Shown here in pieces: positions 43,751 to 53,350 of a stretch of DNA of 64,000 nt. Source of the DNA: an uncultured Campylobacterales bacterium (GTDB lineage: Bacteria > Campylobacterota > Campylobacteria > Campylobacterales > Arcobacteraceae). The stretch is from NCBI GenBank assembly GCA_947494995.1, contig CANLWY010000005.1, positions 62,001 to 126,000 of the forward strand, in the 5' to 3' direction. Position numbers and translations under genes: made by a program. Position 1 is the first letter of the stretch. Each line of letters begins with the position of its first letter. Under the pieces are notes generated by a model. That model ran no database searches, was not told where the DNA came from, and saw only the letters and a list, made by a program, of their open reading frames with translations.

Positions 43751-43792
43751 AAATAGAGAGACAGGTGATATTACTATCACTTATCTCTATTT
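43751..43792 (+). terminator. terminator after the chemoreceptor gene
   Basis: AAATAGAGA (43751-43759) pairs with TCTCTATTT (43784-43792), enclosing an inner GTGATA-TTAC-TATCAC hairpin. This long nested stem lies 15 nt after the stop codon and is followed by CTAAATAG. It is probably an intrinsic terminator although the T-tract is short. Confidence 0.6.
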
Positions 43793-43935
43793 CTAAATAG
43801 ATTATTAATAAGTGTATTCATAATCTATTATTAGATATAATATCTTCCAATTTAAAATGTATAAAATTACTATTTTTAGTATTCATATATGTTATTTAAT
43901 AAATATAAACAATTATTTGGATAAAAGGTATATAA

Positions 43936-44613
43936 ATGGAAAAATCAATTGCTGTAAAAAACTTAGATAAAGTTATTACAAAAGTAGAAGCTGCAAGACT
44001 TAGAGTTTCAGAACATCATATTGTAAAGATTATTGGTATTTCAAAATATTCTGAAGCTGATGATATTGCAACTTTATACAGTGCAGGACAAAGAGCTTTT
44101 GGTGAAAACAAAGTTCAAGATTTAAAAGCAAAATCAGAAGTACTTGAAGAACTACCTTTAGAGTGGCACTTTGTAGGAAGACTACAAAAAAATAAAATCA
44201 ATAATCTAATTGACTTAAACCCAACACTTATGCACTCTCTTGACTCTTTAGAATTAGCAGAAGAATTAAATAAAAAACTTGAAGCAAAGAATAAAAAAAT
44301 GTCTTGCCTTCTTCAAATAAACTCTGCAAAAGAGGATTCAAAAGCTGGTGTTATGCCAGAAGAAGCAGTAAAAACATATCAAACAATAGTTGAAAAATAT
44401 CCTAATATTAGATTAAAAGGTGTTATGAGTATTGGTGCACATGTAGAAGAAAGGGATATAATAAAAAACTCATTTGAAACAACAAAAACTATTTTTGATG
44501 AATTAAAATCTCTTGGTGCAAAATATTGTTCAATGGGAATGAGTTCTGATTTTGAGTTGGCTGTTGCATGTGGTTCAAATATGATAAGAGTTGGGTCATC
44601 ACTTTTTAAATAA
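43936..44613 (+). CDS. YggS-family pyridoxal phosphate homeostasis protein
   Basis: The 225-aa protein is a single TIM-barrel of the YggS/PLPBP family. K37 in IIGISKYSE is the PLP-binding lysine; AFGENKVQDLKAK, LEWHFVGRLQKNK, RLKGVMSIGAH and CSMGMSSDFELAVACGSNMIRVGS are the family blocks. It buffers and delivers PLP in the cytosol. The usual YGVSK reads IGISK here. AAAAGG lies 8 nt before the ATG. Confidence 0.93.
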   Translation: MEKSIAVKNLDKVITKVEAARLRVSEHHIVKIIGISKYSEADDIATLYSAGQRAFGENKVQDLKAKSEVLEELPLEWHFVGRLQKNKINNLIDLNPTLMHSLDSLELAEELNKKLEAKNKKMSCLLQINSAKEDSKAGVMPEEAVKTYQTIVEKYPNIRLKGVMSIGAHVEERDIIKNSFETTKTIFDELKSLGAKYCSMGMSSDFELAVACGSNMIRVGSSLFK

Positions 44614-44680
44614 GAAAATTTTTTCTTGTTACCACAGCTAAATTTGTATATAATATCAACTATTATAAAGAAGGTCTTAC

Positions 44681-46177
44681 TTGAATACTATTAAAGATAT
44701 TGAAAAATGGTTAAATAAACATGAGATTACAAACTACTCAATAACCGCTAATTTAAATGTTAATGTAAATGGTGATGTAAACTTAAGAGATAAATTAAGT
44801 GAAGTACAACTACCAATTAGATTTGAAAAAGTCAATGGTTATTTTGATATTTCTAATAACCAACTTGAATCTTTAGAAGGATGTCCTGAAATAGTTCAAA
44901 AAGATTTTGACTGCTCAGAAAATAGATTAACTTCACTTTTTGGAGCACCAAATAGTGTTGGTGACTTCAACTGTTCTACTAATCAATTAAACTCTCTTTC
45001 TTATTCACCAAAAGAAGTAGAAGGATATTTTAACTGTGCAAATAATGCCCTAACTTCAATCGAAGGATGTCCACGAACTATACAAGGGTATTTCAAATGT
45101 TCTAACAACAACTTAAGATCACTTAAAGGCTCACCTAAATCTGTAAAAGACTACTTTGACTGTTCATATAATAAAATAGAAAACTTGAAAGATGGTCCTA
45201 TTTCTGTAGGACAAGACTATATCTGCAATGCAAATGAATTAATTAGTTTAGAAGAAATTGCAGATGAAATTGGTTGGGATGTATTAACAGATATTAATCT
45301 AAACCATATTGAGTCTAGTTCTTTTGATGAAGAAAAACAGCTTTGGAGATATAAAGGTGCTGAAATCATTAAACATGTATATAAACCTGTTGTTGTTTTT
45401 GATACAAAAGATGATATTACAAGATGGTTGCACTCTCACTCAATAAAAGATTTTAAAATTTTAAAAGATAACTCTGTTATTGTAAATGGTGATGTTAGAT
45501 TATCAGCAGCATTAGAAAACTTTCAAAAACTACCTATTAATTTTAATGAAGTAAATGGACATTTTGACATTAGTGATAATACATTGATTTCTCTTGAAGG
45601 AAGTCCTAAAAAAGTATCTGGAGACTTTTTAGCTCATAAAAATGAAATATATTCATTAAAAGGTGGTCCAAAAGAAGTTGGTAAAAACTTTGTTGTTTTA
45701 AAAAACAATATAAAATCTTTAAAACACTCTCCTTTTATTGTAAAAGAAGACTTTATTTGTTCACATAATCCACTTAAGACCCTTGAAGGTCTTATTCATG
45801 TTGGAGGCTCTGTATTTACAAGTGTTCATATTAAGTCTTTAAAATATAATGAGTTCTCATACCATTCTTTAATTACTTACAAATATGAAGGAATATCAGT
45901 TATTGATTATTTAGATAAAGAATATATCTCTTTAACTGAAGAAGAGAAAGCCTTCAATAAAACAAGAGAGAATTTACAAAGAGTTATTATAAAAATGATA
46001 AGAGAAAGAAGTTTAACAGCAGAAAAAATCAATGATATTCTTCTTAAAAATTTATCAAAATATAACCTACTAGACTTAAAGAAAAAAGTTCTTGAAATTA
46101 AAGAACCAAAAATAGAAAAGAAAAAAGAGCTTAGTGAAGCTGAAATTCTAGAATCTGTATTTGATAAAGAGATATAA
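44681..46177 (+). CDS. leucine-rich-type repeat protein with two homologous halves
   Basis: The 498-aa protein starts at TTG with AAGAAGG upstream. Residues about 1-225 hold seven or more 20-residue units such as FDCSENRLTSLFGAPNSVGD (consensus F-x-C-S-x-N-x-L-x-S-L-x-G-x-P-x2-V). Residues about 245-430 repeat the layout: both halves begin with a WL-x2-H-x-I segment, then VNGDV, LPI-x-F, VNG-x-FDIS. A charged helix closes the protein. There is no signal peptide. Such units occur in phage and bacterial hypothetical proteins. It is probably a cytosolic binding scaffold; function is unknown. Confidence 0.75.
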   Translation: MNTIKDIEKWLNKHEITNYSITANLNVNVNGDVNLRDKLSEVQLPIRFEKVNGYFDISNNQLESLEGCPEIVQKDFDCSENRLTSLFGAPNSVGDFNCSTNQLNSLSYSPKEVEGYFNCANNALTSIEGCPRTIQGYFKCSNNNLRSLKGSPKSVKDYFDCSYNKIENLKDGPISVGQDYICNANELISLEEIADEIGWDVLTDINLNHIESSSFDEEKQLWRYKGAEIIKHVYKPVVVFDTKDDITRWLHSHSIKDFKILKDNSVIVNGDVRLSAALENFQKLPINFNEVNGHFDISDNTLISLEGSPKKVSGDFLAHKNEIYSLKGGPKEVGKNFVVLKNNIKSLKHSPFIVKEDFICSHNPLKTLEGLIHVGGSVFTSVHIKSLKYNEFSYHSLITYKYEGISVIDYLDKEYISLTEEEKAFNKTRENLQRVIIKMIRERSLTAEKINDILLKNLSKYNLLDLKKKVLEIKEPKIEKKKELSEAEILESVFDKEI

Positions 46178-46188
46178 AGAAGTAGAAA

Positions 46189-46431
46189 ATGGAAGTTTCA
46201 AATAATTTTAATAGATATGACTCTACAGTTCAAGCAAATACAAATCTTAATCAAACAAGGCAAAGTAATCGTACAGGAACAATTAAACAGTTTTTACAAG
46301 CTTTTAAAGTAGAGTTTAGTCAAAGAGCTTTAAATAGTAAAGAGTTCAATGACCCATCAATAAAGTTCCCTACTCATAATCCTGAAGTACTTCAATATTC
46401 TCAAAATCTGGATTTAGTATTTAAACCATAA
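46189..46431 (+). CDS. small hypothetical protein (80 aa)
   Basis: The 80-aa product is polar, begins with a Asn/Gln-rich stretch (QANTNLNQTRQSNRTGTI) and then has one amphipathic helix (KQFLQAFKVEFSQRALNS). It starts 11 nt after the repeat-protein gene with a GAAGTAGAAA upstream, probably in the same transcript. No signal peptide or known family is visible. Confidence 0.6.
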   Translation: MEVSNNFNRYDSTVQANTNLNQTRQSNRTGTIKQFLQAFKVEFSQRALNSKEFNDPSIKFPTHNPEVLQYSQNLDLVFKP

Positions 46432-46478
46432 ATAACTACGTTTATAAAACTTCCAACTAATATTAAAGGATAAAATAT

Positions 46479-47609
46479 ATGGAACCCCTTAATCAAGTTT
46501 TTAAACTAAAAGGAGAAAGCTTTGCTGGACCTTTTTATTTTATAGCATTCTTATATATTGTTATATATTCATTATCACAGATAAATACAATCTTAACATC
46601 TATTGCAATATCAATACTAATTTGGTTTCTTATAAATTCACTAGCTTCAAGACTAAAACGAATACCCATTTTAAAAGGAAAAACTGGGGATTATTTAGCT
46701 ATACCTATATCATTGATTATAATCTTTGCAACCCTTTTTCAAACAACAAGCTTTATTGCTTCAAATATTGCAGAATTGACAGCTTCACTTAATGGACTTG
46801 ATACAAAAGTAATTGCAACTTTAGAGAAGTTCTCTGCTACAATTGGATTTGATATTAAAGAGAACTATAATAGCTATTTTCAAGAGTTTAGTATTAGTTC
46901 TATTATAAATAAAATAGTTGGTATTTTTAGTACAATTTTAGGAAATGCTGTTCAAATACTTTTATATGTACTATTTCTATTATTGGACCAGCAATACTTT
47001 GATATGAAAATGAAAGCTTTATTTCCAAATGAAAATAATAGAAATAAAGCAAATCATGTACTACACTCTATTTCAGAAAATATCAAAACATATATCTCAA
47101 TTACTACAATTGTAAGTTTAGCAACAGGTGTATTAACATACTTGATATGTGAAGCATTTGGACTTGATGGTGCTGGTCTTTGGGGATTTGTTGCTTTTAT
47201 TTTAAACTTTATTCCTACAATTGGAAGTATTATAGCTGTACTTACTCCATTTTTCTTTGCACTTGTACAATTGGATTTAACAACAGCCATACTTTTAATT
47301 CCAGCTTTAGGAATTGTTCAATTCTCAATAGGAAATATTCTTCAACCAAGACTTATGGGAAATAAACTAAATATCTCTCAATTTGTTGTTATTTTATCTC
47401 TTGTTGTTTGGGGTGCTATGTGGGGAACTATTGGTATGTTTTTATCTGTACCATTAATGGTTATACTAATGATTATCTTCTCTCAATTTGAATCAACAAG
47501 AGCCTTAGCTATTTTAATATCAGGAAATGGTCAACTAGTTGAAGATAGAAAAGATGATGAGGAAATTGAGGAAGAGAAAGAAAGTGAGAAAAAAGAAAAA
47601 GCTGTTTGA
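46479..47609 (+). CDS. AI-2E family transporter (PerM/TqsA-like)
   Basis: The 376-aa polytopic protein has the AI-2E transporter family plan of about eight helices. Typical blocks are a central large loop region, LSLWGF-like GAGLWGFVAFILNFIPTIGS, ALGIVQFSIGNILQPRLMGNKL and WGAMWGTIGMFLSVPLMVIL. The C-terminal 30 residues are almost entirely Glu/Lys/Asp. Members export small signals or Na+/H+; substrate cannot be assigned here. It is convergent with trpC across a hairpin. Confidence 0.87.
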   Translation: MEPLNQVFKLKGESFAGPFYFIAFLYIVIYSLSQINTILTSIAISILIWFLINSLASRLKRIPILKGKTGDYLAIPISLIIIFATLFQTTSFIASNIAELTASLNGLDTKVIATLEKFSATIGFDIKENYNSYFQEFSISSIINKIVGIFSTILGNAVQILLYVLFLLLDQQYFDMKMKALFPNENNRNKANHVLHSISENIKTYISITTIVSLATGVLTYLICEAFGLDGAGLWGFVAFILNFIPTIGSIIAVLTPFFFALVQLDLTTAILLIPALGIVQFSIGNILQPRLMGNKLNISQFVVILSLVVWGAMWGTIGMFLSVPLMVILMIIFSQFESTRALAILISGNGQLVEDRKDDEEIEEEKESEKKEKAV

Positions 47610-47624
47610 TTAAACAGCTTTTTT
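47596..47624. terminator. bidirectional terminator between convergent genes
   Basis: AAAAAGCTGTTT (47596-47607) and AAACAGCTTTTT (47612-47623) form a perfect 12-bp stem with a GATT loop. The stop codons of both convergent genes, the AI-2E transporter (47607-47609) and trpC (47610-47612), lie in or next to the loop, and A/T runs on either side give a U-tract in each direction. Confidence 0.88.
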
Positions 47625-48398
47625 AAACTTTTTAAGTTCTTCTTCTATACTTGGTACTCTCATAAAATGCTCACCTATTAAGAAAGCATCTGCACCAATA
47701 GAACTTAGTCTTTGAATTGTTTCAATGTTTGATACACCAGACTCAGCAACAATAATCTTACCATTTGGAATCATAGGAATTAGTTTTTCACATAAAGTCA
47801 TATCCATTTCCATAGTTTCAAGATTTCTATGGTTTATACCTACTATTTGTGCTCCACATTTCATAGCTTTTGTTAAGTCCTCTTTATCATGAACTTCAAC
47901 TAAAACTTCTAAACCTAAATGTAAGGCATACTCATATAACTCTTTTAAATCTTTTGTGCTTAAAGATTTTGCAATAAGTAAAATAAAGTCAGCTCCATAA
48001 ACTAAAGCTTCAACTATTTGATATTTATCTAAAATAAAATCTTTTCTAAGTAAAGGAGTTGGTACATATCTTCTTATTTGTGTTAAATACTCTAAATTAC
48101 CTTGAAAATAGTGAGGTTCTGTTAAAACAGAGATTGCATTTGCACCATTTGCCGAATACTCTTGAGCAATTAATAATGGATCAAAATCCTCTTTTATAAC
48201 TCCTTTACTAGGACTTGCTTTTTTAACTTCAGCAATAATTCTAATTGGTTCTTCTTTTGTAGAAGTTAAATATTTTTTTACATCTCTTGGTGCATATGGA
48301 TTTGCACTTAAGCTTCTACCTAATAAATCTAGAGGCATATCTTTTTTTCTTTTTTCTACGTCCTCTAAGGTTCTTCTATTTATTTCATCTAAAATCAC
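47610..48398 (-). CDS. trpC: indole-3-glycerol phosphate synthase
   Basis: The 262-aa TIM-barrel protein has [10 protein letters not shown] (catalytic Lys), EPHYFQG, LLRKDFI (catalytic Lys), [20 protein letters not shown] and VAESGVSN. It converts CdRP to indole-glycerol phosphate in tryptophan synthesis. It is a stand-alone TrpC; the matching trpF is 9 kb away in a different operon. The start overlaps the TPR lipoprotein gene by 4 nt. Confidence 0.96.
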   Translation of the reverse strand: MILDEINRRTLEDVEKRKKDMPLDLLGRSLSANPYAPRDVKKYLTSTKEEPIRIIAEVKKASPSKGVIKEDFDPLLIAQEYSANGANAISVLTEPHYFQGNLEYLTQIRRYVPTPLLRKDFILDKYQIVEALVYGADFILLIAKSLSTKDLKELYEYALHLGLEVLVEVHDKEDLTKAMKCGAQIVGINHRNLETMEMDMTLCEKLIPMIPNGKIIVAESGVSNIETIQRLSSIGADAFLIGEHFMRVPSIEEELKKFKKAV

Positions 48399-49708
48399 TT
48401 ATTACACTCCTTAATTTTTTCCCAGTGAGTTTTTATTTCTATATCATTTAATCCTGCAGAATCAACAACTTTTTTCATATTGATATAAGCATTTTTACAA
48501 TCATTTAATTTATACTGTCCCCACGCTAAAGAGTCAATATAAGCTAAGTTATTTGGAGCCTTTTCTAAAGCTTTATTTACAAACTCCAATCCTCTTTTTA
48601 TATCAATATCAAAATCTATTAATATATATCCCAAGTAGTTTTGATATACATGATTATCCAATACTGTTAAAACATCTTCAAATTTTTTTATTACATTATC
48701 TAAAACAGTTTTCTTATCTTTTGCACCTTCAAATTCTATTATTGCAATTTGAGCTAAATAGTCTATATTTGAACTCTTTTCATACAAGGTTTTTGCCAAA
48801 GAATAAGCTTTATCATATTGCTGAGAGTTTCTATAAAGGTTTAATAACTTTTCATCATCAGCTTTACTCTTTTCTAAAAAAGCAATAGCTTCATGAATAT
48901 CTTTTTTCTCTAGATAATACATTAAAAGTTTATAAACTTTTTGTAAACTAAATTCACTACCTTTTTCTTGAAAACCATAATATGTTTTTTTCAATACAGT
49001 GATAACACCATCAATATCTTTTTGCTCTTGATAAAAAGATAGAAGTTTTGAACAAATTAGATTATTACATCCATTTATTTTAGTATATGCTTCCAATAGA
49101 TTAATTGCTTCATCTTTTTCATCCAAATATACATACATAATGTTTGTTAGATTCAATAAAGAGTTACTCGTTCCTGATTTCTCATAAATTTTAGAAAAAA
49201 CATTCTTTGCTTTTTTATATTCATTTTTCTGAATATATATATTTCCTAAAAGCTCATAATTTAAATCAGTTTTTTCTTCTTTTAACAATTCAAGAATAGT
49301 CGATTCTGCTTTATCAAACTGATTTTTTTGCATTAGTGATAAAACATAGATTTTTATTATTCTACTTTTTTCTCTTACTATCTTTTTTCTATTATACTCA
49401 ACAATTGAAATAACATCATCATGTTTCTTTAAAGTAAAAGATAATTTTATATATTCTTCTAAATACTCTTCTTTATTTGTTTCATAATATAGTTTTTTAA
49501 ATAATTGCCTAGCTTCATTTTTTTGTCCATGTCTATCAAATTCTAGAGCAAACATAATATATTTATCTTCATGTGCAAAGGGTTTATACTTGAAGTTACG
49601 TTTGATTAGATTTTCTTGCATTGCAGGTTCTTGTGGAATTATATTACTACAAGCACTTAATAAAACTGCTAAAAAAATATATACTACAACTCTTTTATAG
49701 CTGGGCAC
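48395..49708 (-). CDS. TPR-repeat outer-membrane-type lipoprotein
   Basis: The 437-aa protein has a lipoprotein signal with lipobox LLSAC (Cys at about residue 20) and then TPR-like helical pairs throughout ([68 protein letters not shown]). It resembles periplasmic TPR scaffolds found widely in Campylobacterota. It overlaps the 5' neighbour by 25 nt, so it is cotranscribed with the methylase and Cys-cluster genes. Function unknown. Confidence 0.83.
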   Translation of the reverse strand: MPSYKRVVVYIFLAVLLSACSNIIPQEPAMQENLIKRNFKYKPFAHEDKYIMFALEFDRHGQKNEARQLFKKLYYETNKEEYLEEYIKLSFTLKKHDDVISIVEYNRKKIVREKSRIIKIYVLSLMQKNQFDKAESTILELLKEEKTDLNYELLGNIYIQKNEYKKAKNVFSKIYEKSGTSNSLLNLTNIMYVYLDEKDEAINLLEAYTKINGCNNLICSKLLSFYQEQKDIDGVITVLKKTYYGFQEKGSEFSLQKVYKLLMYYLEKKDIHEAIAFLEKSKADDEKLLNLYRNSQQYDKAYSLAKTLYEKSSNIDYLAQIAIIEFEGAKDKKTVLDNVIKKFEDVLTVLDNHVYQNYLGYILIDFDIDIKRGLEFVNKALEKAPNNLAYIDSLAWGQYKLNDCKNAYINMKKVVDSAGLNDIEIKTHWEKIKECNK

Positions 49709-50064
49709 TCTTTTATAACCTCTTCTTTGTTTTCTTTAAAATAGTCCCAAAACGGGAAGGTCCTACATTGTACGGGTCTTGCTTCATAAATAGAGCATTG
49801 TCTTTTTTGCATATCAAAAAAAACACAGGCATAATTCTCTTTTGACAATTGTACCTCTTTTATACTATATTTAAAACCTCTTCTTTCTATATACTTATCA
49901 AATGTTTCTACTATATCAATATTTAAATACTTACATAATTTTTCAATTTCAGAATTACTTATCCAGATATTTCCACTCTCACCTATACAACAATTTCCAC
50001 CACAATCGTTACAACCCATAGGATCAAAGGCAAAATCAAAACCCTCTTTTTTTATTATACTCAT
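49684..50064 (-). CDS. YkgJ-family cysteine cluster protein
   Basis: The 126-aa protein has the CxxCxxxCC cluster (NDCGGNCCIG: Cys at about 18, 21, 25-26 region) and later C-x(n)-C in KRQCSIYEARPVQCRTFPFWDYF, the signature of the YkgJ/UPF0153 putative zinc- or Fe-binding family. It is cytosolic. It overlaps both neighbours (4 nt and 25 nt). The function of the family is unknown. Confidence 0.85.
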   Translation of the reverse strand: MSIIKKEGFDFAFDPMGCNDCGGNCCIGESGNIWISNSEIEKLCKYLNIDIVETFDKYIERRGFKYSIKEVQLSKENYACVFFDMQKRQCSIYEARPVQCRTFPFWDYFKENKEEVIKECPAIKEL

Positions 50065-50771
50065 ATTTCCACTTTTATACTATGGGTTGAAGAATTCTTA
50101 TATATCTCTTGCACTTCACTTGTAAAATCCTCTTTATCAAATACACTTAGAGGACTCATCACTTTTAAAAGAGATTTAGAATTCTTTCTTGCATAAACTA
50201 AAACCAATGTAGCATCTTTTTCTTTCTTTGGATGTACAAATTGTAGTGATTCAATGTTTAGTCTATATTTATTAAGTAAAAATACAATCTCATTTAACTG
50301 TTTCACATCATAACAAAAAAAGAACTTTCCACTATTTTTTAATATTTTAGATACTTTTTCAATAAATTTATCTAAAGGCATACTATCATTATATCTTGCT
50401 ATTTTTAGGTTCTCATTTTCACTTTTTATTACATTGGAATGATAAAAAGGAGGATTTGATACACATATATCAAACTCTTTATCAAACTTATACTCTAAAA
50501 AAGAACCTTTATGCATAATAGCTTCAATCTTATTACATTTTGCATTTCTAGATGAGAACTCTTGGAAAATCTCTTGTACTTCACATTGATTTAGATTTAA
50601 CTTATCATTGTCTCTTGCAACTAAAAGACCTAAAATACCGCTTCCACTACCAATATCAAGTAGGTCTCCTTTGATATTTTTAAACTTTTTTAGATTTTCA
50701 ATAATAAAACTATATAAAAAATGTGTGTCACTATTATAACAATATCCGTTACTTGGTTGATATAAAACCAA
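50061..50771 (-). CDS. TrmN6-like tRNA1(Val) (adenine-N6)-methyltransferase
   Basis: The 236-aa protein is a Rossmann methyltransferase with SAM-binding LLDIGSGSGILGLLVA (about residues 37-52) and the N6-adenine catalytic motif NPPFYHSN (about 113-120). N-terminal YQPSNGYCYNSDTHFLYSF matches the TrmN6/YfiC family. The likely substrate is A37 of tRNA1Val. It is the first gene of the trmN6-ykgJ-TPR-trpC run, with a TATAATCGCGAA promoter 21 nt upstream. Confidence 0.8.
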   Translation of the reverse strand: MVLYQPSNGYCYNSDTHFLYSFIIENLKKFKNIKGDLLDIGSGSGILGLLVARDNDKLNLNQCEVQEIFQEFSSRNAKCNKIEAIMHKGSFLEYKFDKEFDICVSNPPFYHSNVIKSENENLKIARYNDSMPLDKFIEKVSKILKNSGKFFFCYDVKQLNEIVFLLNKYRLNIESLQFVHPKKEKDATLVLVYARKNSKSLLKVMSPLSVFDKEDFTSEVQEIYKNSSTHSIKVEI

Positions 50772-50792
50772 TAATAAGCCTTAATATAAATT

Positions 50793-50804
50793 TTCGCGAT
50801 TATA
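50793..50804 (-). promoter_or_regulatory. -10 box with CGCGAA discriminator
   Basis: Reading on the minus strand, TATAATCGCGAA ends 21 nt before the TrmN6-like ATG and is identical to the string at 57864-57875 before rpe, and nearly so to 562-574 before ybeY. The region between this promoter and oorD (50805-51047) is A/T-rich without a recognisable gene. Confidence 0.6.
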
Positions 50805-51047
50805 GCCTATATTTTATTTAAAAGAAGTAATATAAAATTATTAATTTAAAAAATAAAATTAATTTTTTTACGAAAGATAAGAGTTTTTCTATTTATAAAA
50901 ATTCATGTAGCATAAAGTAACAAGATATGAATTAGATTTAGATAAGCCAATATTTAAGTTAACTTTACTTAGATAATTAGTTATGATATTTCAATAATAT
51001 TTGAGCTTGACTCATTATATTACGTCAAAATTTTTAAGGAGAAAAAA

Positions 51048-51365
51048 ATGGCAATAATGGAAGCTCCTGCAAACACACCTGTTTGGGTTAATGAGAATAG
51101 ATGCAAGGCATGTGATATTTGTGTATCAGTTTGTCCTGCTGGTGTACTAGCAATGAGACCAGAGCCTACTTCTACATTAGGTGCAATGGTTTCAATAATA
51201 GCATCAGAATCATGTATTGGTTGCAATGATTGTGAACTATCATGTCCAGATTTTGCAATTTATGTTGCAGATAAAAAAGAGTTTAAATTTGCTAAACTTA
51301 CTGAAGAAGCAAAAGAAAGAAGTGAAGCAATTAACAAAAATAATTATAAAGTGCTTGACGCATAA
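51048..51365 (+). CDS. oorD: 2-oxoglutarate:acceptor oxidoreductase delta subunit
   Basis: The 105-aa ferredoxin-like subunit has two 4Fe-4S motifs: CKACDICVSVCP (about 19-30) and CIGCNDCELSCP (about 57-68). In Campylobacterota OorDABC replaces the 2-oxoglutarate dehydrogenase complex, passing electrons to ferredoxin or flavodoxin. AAGGAG precedes the ATG. An inverted TTGAC-N12-GTCAA pair lies at 51007-51028 in the promoter region. oorA starts 9 nt later. Confidence 0.95.
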   Translation: MAIMEAPANTPVWVNENRCKACDICVSVCPAGVLAMRPEPTSTLGAMVSIIASESCIGCNDCELSCPDFAIYVADKKEFKFAKLTEEAKERSEAINKNNYKVLDA

Positions 51366-51374
51366 GGAGAAGTA

Positions 51375-52505
51375 ATGGCAAGAGAAATAATTTCAACTGG
51401 TAACGACCTAGCTGCAATTGCAGCAGCAGATGCTGGATGTGAGTTTTTTGGCGGATACCCTATTACTCCTTCATCTGAAGTAATGCACACCCTTTCAGAT
51501 CTCCTACCAAAAACTGGTGGAGCTGCAATTCAAATGGAAGATGAAATTGCAGGTGTTTGTGCAGCACTTGGTGCAGCAATGTCTGGAAAAAGATCACTAA
51601 CTGCAACATCAGGTCCTGGTATCTCACTAAAAGCAGAGAATATAGGTTTAGGATATATAGCAGAAGTTCCTTTAGTAATAATCAATGTAATGAGAGGTGG
51701 ACCATCAACAGGTCTTCCAACAAGAGTTCAACAAGGTGATGTAAATCAAGCAAAAGCTCCAACACATGGTGATTATAAATCAATTACTGTATGTGCTTCA
51801 TCTTTGGAAGAGTGTTATACAGAAACAGTTAGAGCATTTAACCTAGCAGATAGATTTATGCAACCTGTATTTGTACTTTTAGATGAAACAATTGGGCATA
51901 TGAGTGGAAAAGCTATTTTACCTGATTTAGAAGAAGTTAAAGCAAACATAAAACCAAGAAGAACATTTGAAGGCGACCCTAAAGATTACAGACCTTATGA
52001 CGTTCCTCAAGATGAAGCTGCTATTTTAAATCCTATGTTTAAAGGTTATAGATATCACTATACTGGATTACATCACGATGGGAATGGACATCCAACAGAA
52101 GATGCTCAAATGTGTCAAGACTTAATAGAAAGACTATTTAATAAAGTAGAAGCTCATGTTGAAGAGATAGAATCATATGAAGAGTATATGTTAGATGATG
52201 CAGATGTTATGATTATTGCATATGGCTCAGTTTCATTATCTGTGAGAGAAGCAATTAGCAGATTAAGAGATGAAGGTATTAAAGTTGGTATGTTTAGACC
52301 AATTACACTATGGCCAAGTCCTGAAGCTAAAATCAAAGAATTATGTGACAAGTTTGAAAAAGTTTTAGTAACTGAATTAAATATGGGTCAATATATTGAT
52401 GAGATTGAGAGAGCTAGTGGAAGAAGAGACTTTGATACACTATTTAAAGCAAATGGAAGACCAATTGCTCCACTTGAAATCATAGAAAAAATCAAAGGAA
52501 TGTAA
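51375..52505 (+). CDS. oorA: 2-oxoglutarate:acceptor oxidoreductase alpha subunit
   Basis: The 376-aa protein is the pyruvate/2-oxoacid:ferredoxin oxidoreductase alpha domain: GGYPITPSSEVMHTL, QMEDEIAGVCAALGAAMSGKR, TATSGPGISLKAENIG and RGGPSTGLPTRVQQGD. It pairs with OorB to bind TPP and CoA and decarboxylates 2-oxoglutarate to succinyl-CoA in the TCA cycle. AAGGAG lies 7 nt before the ATG; oorB begins one base after its stop codon. Confidence 0.96.
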   Translation: MAREIISTGNDLAAIAAADAGCEFFGGYPITPSSEVMHTLSDLLPKTGGAAIQMEDEIAGVCAALGAAMSGKRSLTATSGPGISLKAENIGLGYIAEVPLVIINVMRGGPSTGLPTRVQQGDVNQAKAPTHGDYKSITVCASSLEECYTETVRAFNLADRFMQPVFVLLDETIGHMSGKAILPDLEEVKANIKPRRTFEGDPKDYRPYDVPQDEAAILNPMFKGYRYHYTGLHHDGNGHPTEDAQMCQDLIERLFNKVEAHVEEIESYEEYMLDDADVMIIAYGSVSLSVREAISRLRDEGIKVGMFRPITLWPSPEAKIKELCDKFEKVLVTELNMGQYIDEIERASGRRDFDTLFKANGRPIAPLEIIEKIKGM

Positions 52506-52506
52506 G

Positions 52507-53340
52507 ATGGCATTTAATTATGAAGAATACTTAAGAACTAACAAAATGCCAACACTATGGTGTTGGGGATGTGGTGATGGTGTTATTTTAAAAGCATTAA
52601 TTCGTGCAATTGATAAACTAGGATGGAATATGAATGATGTTTGTGTTGTATCTGGTATTGGATGTTCAGGAAGATTCTCATCTTATATCAATTGTAATAC
52701 AATCCATACAACTCATGGTAGAACAATAGCATATGCTACAGGAGTTAAACTAGCAAATCCAGATAAGCATGTTATTTGTGTAACAGGTGATGGTGATGGT
52801 CTTGCTATTGGAGGAAACCATACAATTCATGGATGCAGAAGAAATATCAATATTAATCAAATTGTTATCAATAACTTTATCTATGGTTTAACAAACTCTC
52901 AAACTAGTCCTACAACTCCTCAAGGAATGTGGACAGTTACTATGAAAAAAGGAAATATTGATCCTACATTTAATGCTTGTGATTTAGCAATTGGAGCTGG
53001 AGCATCGTTTGTTGCAAGGGAAACTATGCTTGATCCTAAAAAGCTAGAGAGAATCTTTGTAAAAGGATTAGACCATAATGGATATTCATTCTTTGATATT
53101 TTCTCAAACTGTCATGTAAACCTAGGTAGAAAAAATAAAATGGGTACTGCAATGGCAAACTTAGAATGGATTGATAAAATTACTATTGCTAAAACAAAAT
53201 ATGAAAAGATGAGTGAAGAAGAAAGAGAAGGATTATTTCCAACTGGTATTTTAAAACAAGATACAGAAGCTAGAGAATATACTGATATGTATGCAAAAGT
53301 TAAAGAAGCTCATCAAAATAAAACAATGGTACAATTCTAA
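52507..53340 (+). CDS. oorB: 2-oxoglutarate:acceptor oxidoreductase beta subunit
   Basis: The 277-aa protein is the TPP-binding beta subunit: CWGCGDGVILKAL (about 19-31), SGIGCSGRFSSYIN, HTTHGRTIAYATGVKLANP and the TPP/Mg motif CVTGDGDGLAIGGNH followed by NININQIVINN. It works with OorA, OorC and OorD. One base separates it from oorA. oorC follows 10 nt later. Confidence 0.96.
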   Translation: MAFNYEEYLRTNKMPTLWCWGCGDGVILKALIRAIDKLGWNMNDVCVVSGIGCSGRFSSYINCNTIHTTHGRTIAYATGVKLANPDKHVICVTGDGDGLAIGGNHTIHGCRRNININQIVINNFIYGLTNSQTSPTTPQGMWTVTMKKGNIDPTFNACDLAIGAGASFVARETMLDPKKLERIFVKGLDHNGYSFFDIFSNCHVNLGRKNKMGTAMANLEWIDKITIAKTKYEKMSEEEREGLFPTGILKQDTEAREYTDMYAKVKEAHQNKTMVQF

Positions 53341-53350
53341 GGAGAACATC

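Noticed and set aside
51007-51028. TTGAC-N12-GTCAA inverted pair before oorD as an operator
   Set aside because: Only 5-bp arms in an A/T-rich promoter region; this could be chance or overlap the -35, so it is mentioned only with oorD.
53291-53350. Upstream extension of oorC into oorB
   Set aside because: The ATG at 53351 has a strong AAGGAG-type site and starts exactly where gamma subunits start; the extension encodes the shifted end of oorB.
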